Source of the DNA: Alphaproteobacteria bacterium
GTDB lineage: Bacteria > Pseudomonadota > Alphaproteobacteria > Rickettsiales > UBA8987
Assembly (NCBI GenBank): GCA_030429625.1
Contig: JAUIFA010000004.1
Location: 62,001-126,000 of the forward strand
DNA: 64,000 bases
Reading direction: 5' to 3'
Shown here: positions 18,782 through 28,362 of the stretch, in pieces
How positions within the stretch are numbered: position 1 is the stretch's first letter
Layout: every line of letters begins with the position of its first letter
The notes under the pieces: generated by a model
Told to the model about the DNA's origin: nothing
Databases searched by the model: none
The model's input: only the letters and a program-made list of their open reading frames with translations
Program-made: the position numbers and the translations under genes

Positions 18782-21628
18782 TTATGCCAATGCTTTATCA
18801 ACAAGCATTTGTTGTTCTTTGTTATGTACCCTCATATAGCCACACGCCGTCGCGGCCGCCTCTGGCCTTCCGATGTAGGTCGGGCGCTTAGATTTACCGC
18901 CAGCTTCAATAAGAGACTGCTCCAATTTGCGATCGATAAAACTCCATGCGCCCATATTCTCAGGCTCTTCCTGACACCAGAACACCTCAGAATTCTTATA
19001 TCGTTTCATTTCCGTAACGATAGCGCTATTCGGGTAAGGGTAATATTGCTCTATACGAATAAGTGCCACGTCTTGAATCTCACGCTTTTGTCTTTCCTCA
19101 AGCAGATCGTAATAAAGTTTGCCCGAGCACACGATCACCTTACGGATTTTATCGTCTGCCGCCAGCGCCTCTGTTTCTGGGATCACTCTGTGAAAACTTG
19201 TTCCGGTTGCGAAATCATCTAGACTCGATTGCGCTAATTTATGACGAAGCAGAGATTTCGGCGTAAATATAATAAGCGGTTTGCGATATTCACGTAACAT
19301 TTGTCGGCGCAGAACATGGAAGTAGTTGGCCGGAGTGGTACAATTGACCACAATCATATTATCTTCTGCACACATCTGTAAATAACGCTCTATGCGTGCT
19401 GAGCTGTGTTCTGGCCCTTGCCCCTCATAACCATGAGGCAAAAGCACCACAAGCCCACTCATACGCAGCCACTTTACTTCACCGGAAGATACAAACTGGT
19501 CAAACATAATCTGTGCGCCATTGGCAAAATCACCAAATTGCGCCTCCCAGATGGTAAGGGTATTTGGCTCAGCCGTACTGTAGCCATATTCATATCCCAA
19601 AACTGCGTATTCAGATAGGTTTGAGTTTATCGCTTCGTAATGAGCCTGCTCACAACCGAGATTGTTCAGTGGAAAAAACAATTTTTCGTTATTCTGGTCT
19701 ATTATTCCAGAATGACGGTGTGAAAAAGTGCCTCGCACAACATCCTGTCCGGAAAGACGGACATTGCATTTTTCTTTTAGCAGCGTTCCAAAGGCAAGCG
19801 CTTCTCCCATACCCCAGTCTATTGCCTGACCGGTTTCTGCCATTGTGGCGCGGTTATGCAGGACTTTCTCAACGCCTTTATGCAAGGTAAATCCTTGTGG
19901 TGCAGTTGAAATTGCCTTCCCTACAAACTCAAGATCTTCTTTTGCGACACCGGTTTCGATTCGTAGTTTTTCTCCCGGCTCTGCAGTTTTTATATGCCCC
20001 CATTTACCTTCGAGCATGTCTGCCTTATCTGGCTTATAGTCATTGGATCCCGCATGTGCCGCATCCAGCATGTTATAGAAGTCTTCCATCATCTTTTTAA
20101 ATTCCGCTTCCGTAACAACACCTTCTGAGATTAGCCTTTTGGCATATACCTCACGCGGGGTTTCTTTCTTATCCACCGCTTCATACATTTTGGGCTGCGT
20201 CCATCTTGGCTCATCCCCTTCGTTATGGCCGTATTTGCGGTAACACCAAATATCCAAAATCACATCTTTTTTGTATCTCTGACGGAATTCGGCCGCAATG
20301 TGTGAAGCATGCACCACCGCTTCCGGGTCATCGCCATTGATGTGGAAGATAGGAGCCTGAATGGCCATAGCCAAATCGGTAGGGTAGGGGGACGTATGTT
20401 GCTCTTTAGGGGTAGTGGTAAACCCAATCTGATTGTTGACCACAATGTGCACTGTTCCTCCGGTTTTATACCCTTCCAAATCATTAAGCGCCAATGTTTC
20501 GGCCACAACACCCTGACCACAGAACGCGGCATCACCGTGCAATAATATGCCCATCACCTTATCTCTGGAGGTATCCTTATGTTGATCCTGTTTAGCACGC
20601 ACCTTACCAATGACTACCGGATTCACCGCCTCAAGATGAGAAGGGTTGGCCGTTAAAGACAGGTGAACCTCTTGGCCGCCAAATTTCTTATCTGAAGAAA
20701 ATCCCAAATGATACTTTACATCGCCCGAGCTGTTAATCCAATCCGGCGTAGCAAGATTGCCATGAAATTCCGAGAGCATTGCCGTATAACTTTTGCCCAT
20801 AAATGCCGTCAAAACATTAAGTCTACCGCGGTGAGGCATGCCCAAAACCACCTCCTTAACCCCAAGCTCTGCTGCTTTTTCAACCACCGCCTCCATGGAA
20901 GGAAGGAGCGCTTCGCCCCCTTCGGCCGAGAATCTTTTTGCGCCAGGGAATTTTTTATGCAAAAATTCTTCAAACCCCACCGTTTCCACCAGCTTCTTTA
21001 AAATTGCCTTCTTTTCATCACTGGAAAGCTTTGGTCTGGCATGAGACAATTCCAGTTTTGTTTCAAGCCATTCCTTGCGCTCAAGGCTTTGTATGTGGGT
21101 AAATTCAATGGCCAGATCGGAACAATATGTGTCTTTTAATATTGCCAATATTTCACGCAAGGTGGCACTTTCAAAGCCAAGCCATCCCCCTAAAGTGATT
21201 GGACGATCATAATCGCTGTCTCCAAAGCCATAATGAGCCGGATCAAGTTCTGGATGAGCAGCGCGCCCACTTAGCCTCAAAGGATCTAGTGTTGCCAGCA
21301 GGTGACCACGCACACGGTACGCACGAATAAGCATATGGGCATGGATTGAATCCAGAGCTTCCTGGCTCACTGAAGATAATTCTTTCTTTTCGGAAGAAAG
21401 CCTCTCTGAGGAATCAACATAGCCCACTATCTTGGAACGCGACTTACCCCAAGAAAGGTCTCCAAAGTCTCCCTCAAGCGAACTTGCATTGTCTCCAAGA
21501 GATGTAAAATATTCTTTCCAGCTGGCATCAACGCTGTCAGGGTCTGTAAGAAATTGCTCGTATATCTGTGCGATATATACCGCATTTGAGCCATATTCAT
21601 ATGTGGTGTTTCGTAAATTTTCTACCAT
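18782..21628 (-). CDS. sucA: 2-oxoglutarate dehydrogenase E1
   Basis: 948 aa thiamine-diphosphate enzyme that decarboxylates 2-oxoglutarate and succinylates the E2 lipoyl arm. The N-terminal E2-interaction segment (YIAQIYEQFLTDPDSVDASWKEYF) is typical. Further signatures are VEEFLHKKFPGAKRFSAEGGE-type (here VGFEEFLHKKFPGAKRFS), MPHRGRLNVL, LLHGDAAFCGQGVV and HIVVNNQIGFTT. The C-terminal domain shows SGQDVVRGTFSHRH and WEAQFGDFANGAQ. All domains are intact. It follows dgkA after 11 bases and is followed by sucB. Confidence 0.98.
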   Translation of the reverse strand: MVENLRNTTYEYGSNAVYIAQIYEQFLTDPDSVDASWKEYFTSLGDNASSLEGDFGDLSWGKSRSKIVGYVDSSERLSSEKKELSSVSQEALDSIHAHMLIRAYRVRGHLLATLDPLRLSGRAAHPELDPAHYGFGDSDYDRPITLGGWLGFESATLREILAILKDTYCSDLAIEFTHIQSLERKEWLETKLELSHARPKLSSDEKKAILKKLVETVGFEEFLHKKFPGAKRFSAEGGEALLPSMEAVVEKAAELGVKEVVLGMPHRGRLNVLTAFMGKSYTAMLSEFHGNLATPDWINSSGDVKYHLGFSSDKKFGGQEVHLSLTANPSHLEAVNPVVIGKVRAKQDQHKDTSRDKVMGILLHGDAAFCGQGVVAETLALNDLEGYKTGGTVHIVVNNQIGFTTTPKEQHTSPYPTDLAMAIQAPIFHINGDDPEAVVHASHIAAEFRQRYKKDVILDIWCYRKYGHNEGDEPRWTQPKMYEAVDKKETPREVYAKRLISEGVVTEAEFKKMMEDFYNMLDAAHAGSNDYKPDKADMLEGKWGHIKTAEPGEKLRIETGVAKEDLEFVGKAISTAPQGFTLHKGVEKVLHNRATMAETGQAIDWGMGEALAFGTLLKEKCNVRLSGQDVVRGTFSHRHSGIIDQNNEKLFFPLNNLGCEQAHYEAINSNLSEYAVLGYEYGYSTAEPNTLTIWEAQFGDFANGAQIMFDQFVSSGEVKWLRMSGLVVLLPHGYEGQGPEHSSARIERYLQMCAEDNMIVVNCTTPANYFHVLRRQMLREYRKPLIIFTPKSLLRHKLAQSSLDDFATGTSFHRVIPETEALAADDKIRKVIVCSGKLYYDLLEERQKREIQDVALIRIEQYYPYPNSAIVTEMKRYKNSEVFWCQEEPENMGAWSFIDRKLEQSLIEAGGKSKRPTYIGRPEAAATACGYMRVHNKEQQMLVDKALA

Positions 21629-21639
21629 TATAAAATCTC

Positions 21640-21981
21640 TTAACTGTTAAACAATATTATGCCCCAAACAACCCCCGCATTGACCAAAGCCACAAACACG
21701 ACCGCACTTCCAACGTCTTTTGCCTTTTTCGACAAGGGGTGTATTTCTTGTGAAAAACGGTCTATGATCGTTTCGATAGCCGTATTTACCAATTCTGCGA
21801 TTAAAATCAAGACAATTGAGCTTGCCATAAGCGCTTTGGACACAAAAGACACCTCAACAACACAAATAATGGGGAGGCAAAGCAACAGAAGGAATAATTC
21901 CTGACGAAATGCTGGCTCGGAAACCACGGCCGCCTTTAACCCCTCAAGCGAATACAATAATGCCTTTATAATTCGCTGCAT
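21640..21981 (-). CDS. dgkA: Diacylglycerol kinase DgkA
   Basis: 113 aa, three membrane helices, the small integral membrane kinase that phosphorylates diacylglycerol (a by-product of periplasmic glycan decoration) to phosphatidic acid. The family signature is clear: AELVNTAIETIIDRFS, then KKAKDVGSAVVFVALVNAGVVWG. Glu and Asn residues of the active site are kept. It is placed between sucD (9 bases upstream) and sucA (11 bases downstream) in a TCA operon, which is an unusual home for it. No function in the TCA cycle is implied; co-transcription is inferred from spacing. Confidence 0.93.
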   Translation of the reverse strand: MQRIIKALLYSLEGLKAAVVSEPAFRQELFLLLLCLPIICVVEVSFVSKALMASSIVLILIAELVNTAIETIIDRFSQEIHPLSKKAKDVGSAVVFVALVNAGVVWGIILFNS

Positions 21982-21990
21982 AGCGCTCCT

Positions 21991-22872
21991 TTATGCGGCT
22001 TTTTTCATCGCCTCTGCCATAGCTCTGCCAATACCAGAAGGCGAATCCGAAACCAATATTCCTGCTGAGCGCATGGCGTCGATTTTATCTTCAGCACCGC
22101 CCTTACCGCCAGACACAATCGCCCCAGCATGCCCCATACGCTTGCCCGGAGGAGCCGTACGTCCAGCAATGAACCCCGCAACTGGCTTTTTAATCTTTGA
22201 ATCTTTCAGGAATTGAGCCGCTTGCTCTTCCGCATCGCCACCAATTTCACCAATCATTACAATTGCATCCGTATTCTCATCTGCCAAAAATAGCTCAAGA
22301 ATATCGATAAATTCTGACCCCTTCACCGGATCGCCGCCAATACCCACACAGGTAGATTGCCCAAGCCCTTCGGCTGAAGTTTGATGCACTGCCTCATAGG
22401 TCAACGTGCCAGAGCGCGATAAAATACCCACACGACCAGGGTTATGAATATGACCCGGCATGATCCCTATCTTACACTCACCCGGCGTGATAACGCCCGG
22501 ACAGTTAGGACCAATCAAGCGAGACTTAGAGCCCGAAAGCGCACGCTTAACCTGCACCATGTCCAGCACAGGAATGCCCTCAGTGATACAGATAATCAAC
22601 TCTATCTCTGCGTCAATGGCTTCTAAAATAGCATCCGCTGCAAACGGAGGCGGCACATAAATGACCGAAGCATTGGCATCTGTTGCCGCTTTGGCAGCTT
22701 CAACCGTGTTAAACACCGGCAAATCAAGATGCTTTTGACCGCCCTTGCCCGGCGTGACACCGCCTACCATCTTAGTTCCGTAGGCAATGGCCTGCTCTGA
22801 ATGGAACGTGCCCTGAGCGCCGGTAAAGCCCTGACAAATAACTTTGGTATTGTGATTAACTAAAATAGACAT
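21991..22872 (-). CDS. sucD: Succinyl-CoA ligase, alpha subunit
   Basis: 293 aa. It binds CoA and carries the phosphohistidine that relays phosphate between succinyl-CoA and nucleotide. It has the CoA-binding Rossmann start ([19 protein letters not shown]), [20 protein letters not shown], and the active-site His in [20 protein letters not shown]. Normal length. Unusually, a small secreted-protein gene lies between it and sucC, its obligate partner, with 14 bases to that gene. Confidence 0.97.
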   Translation of the reverse strand: MSILVNHNTKVICQGFTGAQGTFHSEQAIAYGTKMVGGVTPGKGGQKHLDLPVFNTVEAAKAATDANASVIYVPPPFAADAILEAIDAEIELIICITEGIPVLDMVQVKRALSGSKSRLIGPNCPGVITPGECKIGIMPGHIHNPGRVGILSRSGTLTYEAVHQTSAEGLGQSTCVGIGGDPVKGSEFIDILELFLADENTDAIVMIGEIGGDAEEQAAQFLKDSKIKKPVAGFIAGRTAPPGKRMGHAGAIVSGGKGGAEDKIDAMRSAGILVSDSPSGIGRAMAEAMKKAA

Positions 22873-22886
22873 CCGAATTCCTTAAA

Positions 22887-23192
22887 TTAGTTAGAAACAG
22901 CATTGATTGCTTTGGTTAAATGGTCTTTGGCACATCCTGAGCCTATATAGCCCATAACTTCCGCCACCACCTTCTCGCTCACGCCAAGATCGGCTGCCGT
23001 AAGTTCTGCATTTTCTTCAAGCTTGGTAAAAAGCTCTACTGTTTTTTCCCCAGCAGATTTTACCAAATCCGCCGCAAGGGCAACACAGGTGGCATCCGCT
23101 GTGCCAGAAATTGCTTTGTTCAAGTCCAGTGCGTTTGCTGAAAATGAAAATAAAACAGTAACGATTGAATAAATAGCGATATATTTTTTCAT
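22887..23192 (-). CDS. Small secreted protein between sucC and sucD
   Basis: 101 aa from ATG 23192, which has GAGGAG eight bases upstream. Longer in-frame starts overlap sucC and lack a good ribosome site. MKKYIAIYSIVTVLFSFSANA is a clear Sec signal peptide with an ANA cleavage site. The mature ~80-residue part is helical, slightly acidic and has exactly two Cys (ADATCVAL and GSGCAKD), which may form a disulfide in the periplasm. I do not recognise a family. It sits tightly inside the sucCD operon. Confidence 0.65.
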   Translation of the reverse strand: MKKYIAIYSIVTVLFSFSANALDLNKAISGTADATCVALAADLVKSAGEKTVELFTKLEENAELTAADLGVSEKVVAEVMGYIGSGCAKDHLTKAINAVSN

Positions 23193-23214
23193 AATTTTTC
23201 TCCTCAAGTTACAT

Positions 23215-24420
23215 CTAAGCCGCATTCTTATTTTGCACTTCAGCAACAATTTTTTCTGCCGCGTCTTCTAAATTGTCGGCAGGAACAATTGCCAAGCCAG
23301 AGCTGGCAAGTAATTCTTTCCCCTTTTCAACATTTGTGCCCTCCAAACGTACCACCAAAGGTATAGAGAGCTCTACGTCCTTCGCCGCCGCAATCACGCC
23401 TTCAGCAATCACGTCACAGCGCATAATGCCACCAAAAATATTGACCAAGATCCCCTCAACAGAAGGATCCGACAGAATAATTTTAAAAGCTTCTGTGACC
23501 CGCTCCTTTGTCGCACCGCCGCCAACATCCAAAAAGTTTGCTGGCTCAGCTCCTTTGAGCTTGATGATGTCCATGGTTGCCATGGCAAGACCCGCCCCGT
23601 TGACCATACAACCAATTGTCCCGTCCATCTTCACATAGGAAAGCTCATGCTCGGCCGCACGACGCTCAAACGGATCTTCTTCATGCTCATCACGTAATTC
23701 TTCTATGTCTTTGTGGCGGAAAAGCGCATTATCATCAAAATTAAATTTTGCGTCCAGTGCGATAATATCCCCATCCGGCCCTACTTCAGCCAGAGGATTG
23801 ATTTCTATTTGCGATGCATCGGTAGCGACAAACGCATCGTAGACGCCCTGAAGAACTTTGCCCAGTTTTTTGATTTGTGCTGCTTCCAAACCAATACCAA
23901 AAGCAACTTTGCGCAGATGAAATCCGTGCAGCCCCGTGGCAGGATCAATGTGAACCGTGACAATTTTATCCGGCGTTTCTTCGGCCACTTTTTCAATGTC
24001 CATACCGCCTTCTGAAGAGGCAATGATTGTCACCCCGCTTGTCGCGCGATCAACCACCAAAGACAGGTAATATTCTTTTTTAATGTCCGAACCATCTTCA
24101 ATATACAAACAGCGCACCACGGAACCTTCAGGGGCGTTCTGATGAGTCACCAACGTTTTATTAAGCATATTATCAAAATTAGAGGCAACCTCATCTATGG
24201 ATTTGACCACACGAACACCGCCTCCAGATTCCGGAGATTCTTTGAACGTACCTTTTCCACGCCCGCCAGCATGAATTTGTGATTTAACTACCCAAATCGG
24301 CCCACCAAGACCTTCCGCTGCCGCACGTGCCTCTTGCGCAGAGAACGCAACCTTGCCTTTAGGAACCGGAACACCAAATTTTGCGAGAAGCTCTTTTGCC
24401 TGATATTCATGAATATTCAT
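23215..24420 (-). CDS. sucC: Succinyl-CoA ligase, beta subunit
   Basis: 401 aa. ATP-grasp subunit that binds nucleotide and succinate. The start [22 protein letters not shown] is the family standard. [14 protein letters not shown], the ATP-grasp core, and [30 protein letters not shown] are all intact. It heads a reverse transcript running sucC - small secreted protein - sucD - dgkA - sucA - sucB - 64-aa protein - lpdA. A 202-base gap with two weak hairpins separates it from mdh upstream. Confidence 0.97.
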   Translation of the reverse strand: MNIHEYQAKELLAKFGVPVPKGKVAFSAQEARAAAEGLGGPIWVVKSQIHAGGRGKGTFKESPESGGGVRVVKSIDEVASNFDNMLNKTLVTHQNAPEGSVVRCLYIEDGSDIKKEYYLSLVVDRATSGVTIIASSEGGMDIEKVAEETPDKIVTVHIDPATGLHGFHLRKVAFGIGLEAAQIKKLGKVLQGVYDAFVATDASQIEINPLAEVGPDGDIIALDAKFNFDDNALFRHKDIEELRDEHEEDPFERRAAEHELSYVKMDGTIGCMVNGAGLAMATMDIIKLKGAEPANFLDVGGGATKERVTEAFKIILSDPSVEGILVNIFGGIMRCDVIAEGVIAAAKDVELSIPLVVRLEGTNVEKGKELLASSGLAIVPADNLEDAAEKIVAEVQNKNAA

Positions 24421-24622
24421 ACTGCAACCTTATTCTAATATTTCTTACACATACTAAAACTATGCCCGATAAAAACATAATCTAACGATGGCTTCCTGTA
24501 TAACATATAAGGAAACAACCACAAGATTTTATTGCGCTTGAGGCAATATTTATAGAGCTTTGCCTCAACCTTTAATTGCACAAAAACACAATGCCTATTT
24601 TTGTGTCCCGTTGGCCGAAAAA

Positions 24623-25618
<996 letters not shown>

Positions 25619-25702
25619 CTACTTATATATAATTGGCCTTGCATATGAAAGGAAAAAATAGTTGAGAAATTTAAATAAAAGAGAACTCTGCGTCAGAGGC
25701 AT

Positions 25703-25727
25703 AAAAAAACCTTGGCAAAACCAAGGT
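25703..25727 (-). terminator. Rho-independent terminator upstream of mdh
   Basis: On the reverse strand ACCTTGG-TTTTG-CCAAGGT forms a perfect 7-bp stem and is followed at once by a run of Ts. Its position 125 bases before mdh means it ends a transcript starting upstream, either the small RNA proposed here or read-through from glpX. Confidence 0.85.
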
Positions 25728-25746
25728 CATACAAAAACAACTTATC

Positions 25747-25793
25747 CGTAAGTAATTTAGTAGCTGGGTCAAAAAGCTATCAAATTACTTACG
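25747..25793. repeat. Long imperfect inverted repeat
   Basis: Two 19-base arms (25747-25765 and 25775-25793) match at 17 positions with a 9-base loop; the outer 12 pairs are perfect. It forms the body of the proposed small RNA. Confidence 0.85.
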
Positions 25794-25949
25794 AATAAAT
25801 TCTAGCCCCCCTTCAATCACGTCACCAATTATAAAGGCCAGATATTTGCAAAAGTAAACCCCCTCACCTCAATAGCCTACTTCTACACCTAACAATTGCA
25901 TTATAGCATATCCTGCCAGACCAACTATTGGAAAATAGTATTTTTTCTG

Positions 25950-25962
25950 TCCCAAAATGGGA
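25950..25962. promoter_or_regulatory. Operator-like palindrome TCCCAAAATGGGA
   Basis: A 13-base palindrome with central AAA and flanking T/A tracts. It shares the core CCAAAATGG with the palindrome at 26018-26034, 56 bases further on. It may be a transcription factor site for the small RNA or mdh; no known regulator is assigned. Confidence 0.35.
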
Positions 25963-26017
25963 AAATACACTTTTTTAAAATAGAGGATATACATCAAATT
26001 TTAGACAAAGTTGTATC

Positions 26018-26034
26018 TGTGCCATTTTGGCACA
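26018..26034. promoter_or_regulatory. Operator-like palindrome TGTGCCATTTTGGCACA
   Basis: A perfect 7+3+7 palindrome 16 bases downstream of the glpX stop. It lacks a T run, so it is a poor terminator. On the other strand it carries the same CCAAAATGG core as the palindrome at 25950. Confidence 0.4.
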
Positions 26035-26049
26035 AATACGCCACAAGCC

Positions 26050-27054
26050 CTAGAATCTGTCGACTTTACGGGTGAAATTATGTTCTGTGTCTACAAAACG
26101 CACCGTACCGGTACGGGAGCGCATCACGATCGTGTGGGTCGATGCCCCGCCGGAAAAACGCCGAACGCCCTTTAACATCCAGCCAGAGGTCACGCCCGTA
26201 GCCGAGAACATCACATCTCCATAGGCCATGTCGTCCATGGTATAAATTTTATTAAGATCGGTAATGCCCATACGCATGGCGTTTTCTTTCTGGCTTTCTT
26301 CGATCTTCTGGTCGCCAACGCCGCTGTCAAAGACCAGTCTCCCTTGCATTTGGCCACCCACACATTGCAATGCCGCCGCTGCCAACACACCTTCGGGCGC
26401 ACCACCAATGCCCATGTAAATATCCACACCGGTTTCCGCCCGTGTTGCCGCAATGATGCCTGCCACGTCGCCGTCTCCAATCAGCTGAATGCGTGCTTTG
26501 GTTTCCCTTACTTTAGCAATAAGCTCCTCATGACGTGGGCGCTCCAAAATCACCACCAGTAAGTCTTCCAGTTCGCATTTCTTGGCCTTCGCCAGATTTT
26601 TAAGATTCTTTTCCGGACTGTCTTCCAAATTAATCACACCCGTTGGCAATCCAGGGCCGACAGCAATCTTTTTCATGTACACGTCCGGCGCTTTTAAAAA
26701 ACCACCTTTTTCTGCAATGGCGACAACAGCCAAAGCATTCGGCGCACCGGTGGCACAAATCGTTGTACCTTCCAACGGGTCAAGCGCAATGTCCACCTCC
26801 GGCCCTTCGCCAGAACCCACCTTTTCGCCAATATACAGCATAGGAGCCTTATCACGCTCACCCTCACCGATAACCACGGTTCCTTGAATGTCTAGCCCGT
26901 TTAGTGCGGTACGCATGGCGTCTACTGCCGCCTGATCGGCCGCTTTTTCATTGCCCAACCCCATCCAACGCGAACAGGCCAGCGCCGCCGCCTCAGTCAC
27001 ACGACAGGTTTCAAGTGCAAGATTACGCCCCAATGTGTATTTTGCTTCTTTCAT
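26050..27054 (-). CDS. glpX: Fructose-1,6-bisphosphatase class II (GlpX)
   Basis: 334 aa. It removes the C1 phosphate from fructose-1,6-bisphosphate in gluconeogenesis, using metal ions. Family features include VIGEGERDKAPMLYIGEKVG, the metal/phosphate site DPLEGTTICATGAPNALAV, and the GIGGAPEGVLAAAALQ motif. No other phosphatase of this pathway appears in the window. It is the last gene of the aminotransferase-hom-glpX operon, nine bases after hom, an order common in Alphaproteobacteria, where recJ often follows. Here recJ is at 41.7 kb instead. Confidence 0.96.
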   Translation of the reverse strand: MKEAKYTLGRNLALETCRVTEAAALACSRWMGLGNEKAADQAAVDAMRTALNGLDIQGTVVIGEGERDKAPMLYIGEKVGSGEGPEVDIALDPLEGTTICATGAPNALAVVAIAEKGGFLKAPDVYMKKIAVGPGLPTGVINLEDSPEKNLKNLAKAKKCELEDLLVVILERPRHEELIAKVRETKARIQLIGDGDVAGIIAATRAETGVDIYMGIGGAPEGVLAAAALQCVGGQMQGRLVFDSGVGDQKIEESQKENAMRMGITDLNKIYTMDDMAYGDVMFSATGVTSGWMLKGVRRFSGGASTHTIVMRSRTGTVRFVDTEHNFTRKVDRF

Positions 27055-27063
27055 GTTCAGCCT

Positions 27064-28356
27064 CTAAAAATCTTCTATACGAATTAAATGCGGAGATTCT
27101 ATTACATAATCCATTTGCGCTATGTTCTGCAATGCTTTTTGTATGGCCGCCTCGGATATTTTATGGGTAGTTAGGGCAATTTGCGCCGTGTTTGATGCCT
27201 CATGTGCATTTTGCAAGACCCTCTCAAAACCTATATTTTCTGCGCTAAGGGCGGAAGTGATGGAGGCCAACACCCCCGGCTTATCTTGTACGTTAAAACG
27301 GACGTAATATTCCCCCTCATGGTGATTGATATCAACAAATTCACCTTTTTCCAGAGCATCAACTTTTCTACCAAAAGCAGGCGAATCCCTACCAGAGGCA
27401 ATGTCCAATATGTCCGCCACTACCGAAGAAGCCGTTGGCCCTTCACCAGCTCCCGCACCGGTAAACAACGCCTCTCCTAAAGCATCACATTCAACATAGA
27501 TGGCATTTAATGCGCCGTCTATGCAGGCAATCGGCACATGTTTTTCTACCAGACAAGGATGTACTCGTTGCTCTATCTTATCCCCAAGCTTATTGGCTAT
27601 GCCTAGCAACTTGATGACATAACCAAGCTCATGGGCATATTGCACATCGTCGAGCGAAACATTGCGGATCCCTTCAACATGAACATCTTCAAAACTTACT
27701 TGTATTCCATAGGCTATGGAGGACATTATTGCCAGCTTGTGAGCCGTATCAATGCCATCAATGTCCAGATCTGGCGGGGTTTCGGCATAACCCAGCTCCT
27801 GAGCCTCTTTCAATACGTCCTCAAAGGAACGCTTGTCTTGCTTCATGGCCGAAAGAATATAGTTGCATGTGCCGTTTATAATACCGCTGATCCGGTGGTA
27901 ATTATTAGCAGCCAGCCCTTCTCTTAAGGATTTTAGAATTGGAATGCCGCCAGCAACAGCAGCCTCAAACATTAAAGCCACTGAGTTTCCTTCGGCCAAT
28001 TTTGCTAGCTCCAGCCCATGTTTGGCAATTAAGGCTTTGTTGGCAGTGACAAAATGTTTGCCGTTTTGCAATGCCGCCTTACATAAGTCATAAGCAATGC
28101 CATCTTCTCCGCCAATGAGCTCAACGACAATGTCTATCTCTGGCGAAGTGGCCATCTCCAGAGGGTCTTTGAACCAACGAACACCGGAAAGATCAATGCC
28201 CCGATCTTTTGATGCATCACGAGAGCTCACCGCAGAAATTTCGAGCTTTTTGCCACAACGAACTGATAAAAGCTCTTTGTTTTGAGTAAGAATTTTATAC
28301 GTCCCAACACCCACTGTGCCCAGACCAACAATCCCTATATGTAATGTTTCTGGCAT
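27064..28356 (-). CDS. hom: Homoserine dehydrogenase
   Basis: 430 aa. It reduces aspartate semialdehyde to homoserine on the way to threonine, methionine and isoleucine. NAD(P)-binding glycines GLGTVGVGTYKIL open the protein (~11-17); the catalytic domain has the signature GIINGTCNYILSAM and ELGYAETPPDLDIDGIDTAHKLAI. A C-terminal ACT domain (~350-425, YYVRFNVQDKPGVLASITSAL) implies allosteric control, probably by threonine. Monofunctional, with no aspartokinase domain. The gene follows the aminotransferase by six bases. Confidence 0.97.
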   Translation of the reverse strand: MPETLHIGIVGLGTVGVGTYKILTQNKELLSVRCGKKLEISAVSSRDASKDRGIDLSGVRWFKDPLEMATSPEIDIVVELIGGEDGIAYDLCKAALQNGKHFVTANKALIAKHGLELAKLAEGNSVALMFEAAVAGGIPILKSLREGLAANNYHRISGIINGTCNYILSAMKQDKRSFEDVLKEAQELGYAETPPDLDIDGIDTAHKLAIMSSIAYGIQVSFEDVHVEGIRNVSLDDVQYAHELGYVIKLLGIANKLGDKIEQRVHPCLVEKHVPIACIDGALNAIYVECDALGEALFTGAGAGEGPTASSVVADILDIASGRDSPAFGRKVDALEKGEFVDINHHEGEYYVRFNVQDKPGVLASITSALSAENIGFERVLQNAHEASNTAQIALTTHKISEAAIQKALQNIAQMDYVIESPHLIRIEDF

Positions 28357-28362
28357 TTTTTC

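Larger units (their letters stand above)
25703..25821 (-). ncRNA. Candidate ~119-nt small RNA (or mdh attenuator leader)
   Basis: A perfect reverse-strand TATAAT (25828-25833) predicts a start near 25821. The transcript would begin with a G-rich single-stranded stretch, then fold a long hairpin (25747-25793: 12-bp stem, 2x2 internal loop, 5-bp stem, 9-base loop) and end at the intrinsic terminator with its T run. The -35 is weak (TTTACT at 19-base spacing). Promoter, structure and terminator together suggest an independent small RNA, but a terminator/antiterminator leader of mdh is possible. I cannot match it to a named RNA family. Confidence 0.5.

Noticed and set aside
17994-18839. Long forward frame of 281 codons opposite sucB and sucA
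   Set aside because: It mirrors the well-supported sucB; the Ser/Ala/Thr-rich composition is the complement of the lipoyl linker region.
24538-24603. Two hairpins between mdh and sucC as mdh terminator
   Set aside because: Stems of 8-9 bases exist (24538-24568, 24581-24603), but neither is followed on the reverse strand by a clear T run, so read-through into sucC is possible.
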